A stretch of DNA of 64,000 bases, taken from Amoebidium appalachense (lineage: Eukaryota > Ichthyosporea). Below, in pieces: positions 62,348-64,000 of this stretch. Below the pieces are notes generated by a model, which did not search any database, was not told where the DNA came from, and worked only from the letters and a program-made list of their open reading frames with translations. The number at the start of each line of letters is the position of its first letter. Within the stretch, counting starts at the first letter, position 1. Made by a program: the position numbers and the translations under genes. Location of the stretch: the NCBI GenBank assembly GCA_963693365.1, contig CAVNZM010000005.1, forward strand, positions 1,798,001-1,862,000, read 5' to 3'.

Positions 62348-63353
62348 ACCTGTGTGGGGTATAAGTGATGAGCGCTTCTGCATGCCCTCTCTCACGGCAT
62401 CAATCCACAGGTCTAGGAGGTCTGCCTCTCTGACCTTGCCCTGGTATCTGCACACCAGATAAAGAGTTCAGTATGCGATTTAGACTTAAAAGAGGAAAAA
62501 AGTGAATGATGGAAAGTGATAGAGGTGGCCATGTGATCATCGGTAGGCGGTTGATAAACATTCTCAATAGTGGGGAGGATAATGAACATTCACAGGTCTT
62601 GTCACGGCTTTTCCCTACTCCAAAAATGTATGGGCAATGTATCTGGATACACATGTATCCACGCGAGTGAGCGCGCACGCACACACACACATACACACAG
62701 ACGCACACACACATACGCACACACGTGCGAGTGCGCGGCTTACACACTTACACAGACACACACCGTGGGGAGGGGAGGGGGGAAGGGGGAGAGGGGAGGG
62801 GGGGAAGGGGGGGGGGGGGGGGGGGTTACCCCAGCAGAGCCACTGCATCCTGAAGATAGATGATGAGATGACCCTTGCGGCTTTGCACAGCAAGTCCCTT
62901 GATCTGAGATTGCAATGGTGTGAGAAATAAAGAGAAGGGTCAAAAGGTATTTATGGAGCAAGTCCTTTGATCTGAGATTGCAATGGTGTGAGAAATAAAG
63001 AGAAGTTATTTGTGGAGGTGTGATTTTGGGTGGGAGATGTGTGGTGCCGTGCATGATTTAATTGGCTTGGTTATGCATGCATTTGGCGCAGTGGCGTGTA
63101 TATAACTTAGTTCAACGTATGGCCTGCACAGGGCTGATTGGTGTTTGGTGTGTGTGCTTCTGGGACTTCGTGTGTGAATCCAAAAAGCACATTTTCTTTT
63201 CGGTAAACGGGCAAAAAAGTTGGGTGAAAGGGGGGAGGGGGGGGGGGGGGGGGGGGGGGGGTTGTCATTGCTATCCAGTACCTTTGCAGGTTGTGTCAGT
63301 ATGGGTTCAAGAGATGCCACCACGTAGTCCCTCAGGGGGCCATCTTTGCAGAT
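57887..63353 (-). CDS. Unrecognised multi-exon gene with acidic central region (both ends unresolved)
   Basis: Exons that chain in phase, 5' to 3': 63353-63282, 62903-62830, 62447-62350, 61733-61675, 60975-60931, 60566-59760, 59201-59115, 58552-58462, 58008-57887. They encode, in order: CKDGPLRDYVVASLEPIL; KGHLIIYLQDAVALLG; VREADLLDLWIDAVREGM; CPPFEILLFDESDTLPD; SDWLLCQDIPDIVQT; a 269-codon exon, very rich in Asp, Glu, Ser and Asn, ending in a basic KLRKFRAEVQQARRRMM helix; VVVEFEYYATERVR; SVHLVDVVAAMG plus ALDSERWMGLPM; and a hydrophobic end with PKWWSERAM. The DSERWMGLP stretch faintly recalls the ENExW motif of VPS54/syndetin tethering proteins, but exon order and length do not support that call. 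Upstream exons lie at or beyond the right edge (a good donor GAGAG/GTAAGG is near 63460). No terminal exon or stop was found below 57887. Function unknown. Confidence 0.6.
60718..60772 (-). pseudogene. Broken duplicate of the CPPFEILLFDE exon
   Basis: The minus strand here reads GAGGATTATCCTCCCTTCCA followed by ATCCTTCTGTTTGACCTTGA, closely matching exon 61733-61675 but with substitutions, an in-frame TGA and no GTACGT donor. It lies in the intron between exons 60931 and 60566 of the same gene, so it is a relic of exon duplication. Confidence 0.8.
61941..62036 (-). repeat. (TG)n microsatellite
   Basis: TG run on the plus strand, mostly pure, in the intron between exons 62350 and 61733 of the unrecognised gene. 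Confidence 0.95.
62155..62280 (-). repeat. Degenerate dispersed element, sense in unrecognised gene
   Basis: The minus strand has CTCGAGGATCGGCTCTACTC, ATGATGCATAACC, TTGTGTGTGCTC, TGTATGCC, GGGTACTTGCACTTCGTAAC and ACATTGTACCCCCTCCC. The order and spacing match the formin core (GAGGATGGGCTCT start, TACTTCGTA near the end, C-rich tail). Confidence 0.6.
62891..63005 (-). repeat. 47-bp duplication (68-bp period) covering a splice acceptor
   Basis: CAAGTCCCTTGATCTGAGAT through AAATAAAGAGAAG is present at 62891-62938 and 62959-63005. On the minus strand it includes the AATCTCAG acceptor and the first 13 nt of exon 62903-62830, so an intact decoy acceptor lies 68 nt upstream of the real one. Confidence 0.9.
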
Positions 63354-64000
63354 CTGAATGCACACATCAGCACTTGGCCCTCCCCCCCCCCCCCCCCCGC
63401 CACACACACACATACACACACGCCCACGCACACACACGCACACACACACCTTACCTCTCCCTCCGTGCTCACTTCTTTGCTTCACAGCCTTGAATCCCAT
63501 CCAGTCACCACCAACAAGCGCCCTCCCCTCCCCCCCCCTCCCCCCCCCCCCCCCCCCCCCCCCCCCGGCCGTCCTTCTCACCTCCCCCCCCTCCCTCCCC
63601 CTCCCTCTCCCCCCCCTCCCCTCCCCCCCCCCTCCCTCCCCCCTCCCTCCTTCCCCCCCCCCCCCCCCCCCCAAAAAAAAAAAAAAAAAGAAAGAAAGAA
63701 AGAAAAGAAAAGAAGAAACCAAAGAGCAAAGAGCACACATCCACATGCTTACAGGCACAAACCGTTGCATCAGTATACAAAGACCAACTGCAAATTTTCC
63801 CCACCACAACAACCCACCCAACACCGAATCTCTCTTAACCGACCCACCCTACCTAGCCTCCCCCTTCCCCACCCACTCCCACCCCACCCCCCACTCCCCC
63901 ATCCCCCATTTCCCCCCCCTTGTCACCAATACCCAAGAGATAAACAGCACCATGCCAACACCTCCACGCCAACTCTTCAAAATAATACCACCCCCCCCCC
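63354..64000. other. Right edge: C-rich and homopolymer sequence
   Basis: Probably intron and possibly one more exon (around 63462-63510, ending in the minus-strand donor GAGAG/GTAAGG) of the unrecognised gene; its reading frame cannot be fixed without the missing side. The rest is C runs, C/T tracts and an A run at 63673-63689. Confidence 0.5.

Overview
This is a eukaryotic nuclear window. Four multi-exon genes and one intronless gene can be rebuilt from GT-AG splice sites, and a sixth, incomplete, gene runs off the right edge. Every completed gene model keeps one open frame across all exon joins. Introns are roughly 0.2-4 kb and full of CA/TG, G and C runs, GA and tetranucleotide repeats. 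The gene set (formin, NAP1 histone chaperone, PanB-like protein, ZRANB3-type SNF2-HNH protein, a thrombospondin-repeat surface protein) suits an intron-rich unicellular eukaryote or alga. I cannot name the lineage from sequence alone.

Layout. Plus strand, 314-12947: 3' part of a formin gene (end of the FH2 domain, then a very long charged tail); one intron holds eight near-identical copies of a 452-bp unit. Plus strand, 14636-21917: nucleosome assembly protein (NAP1 family). 21918-28067: gene-poor and repeat-rich. Plus strand, 28068-29621: intronless secreted or GPI-anchored threonine-rich protein with a TSP1 module, preceded by a TATA box. Plus strand, 32215-39840: ten-exon PanB-like protein with a probable mitochondrial presequence and altered catalytic residues. 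Minus strand, 55869-41548: 22-exon ZRANB3-type annealing helicase with an HNH nuclease domain and an AT-hook, 1055 residues. Minus strand, 63353-57887: internal exons of an unrecognised gene with a strongly acidic middle; both ends are unresolved.

The genes do not form a pathway. The unusual content is in the introns: (1) about half the introns carry a run of C on the sense strand within about 5-35 nt of the 5' splice site, in every multi-exon gene; (2) a dispersed element of about 140 bp, beginning near GAGGATGGGCTCT and ending CATTCAAA followed by a C run, lies in introns of four genes, always in the sense direction, and forms part of the 452-bp amplified unit in the formin gene; (3) each 452-bp unit contains an 83-nt exon-like stretch between good splice signals. 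Together these suggest a family of C-tailed intronic elements, possibly linked to intron gain or growth. That link is inference.

Most long open frames in the window are CA, TG, poly-C or poly-G translated and are not genes.
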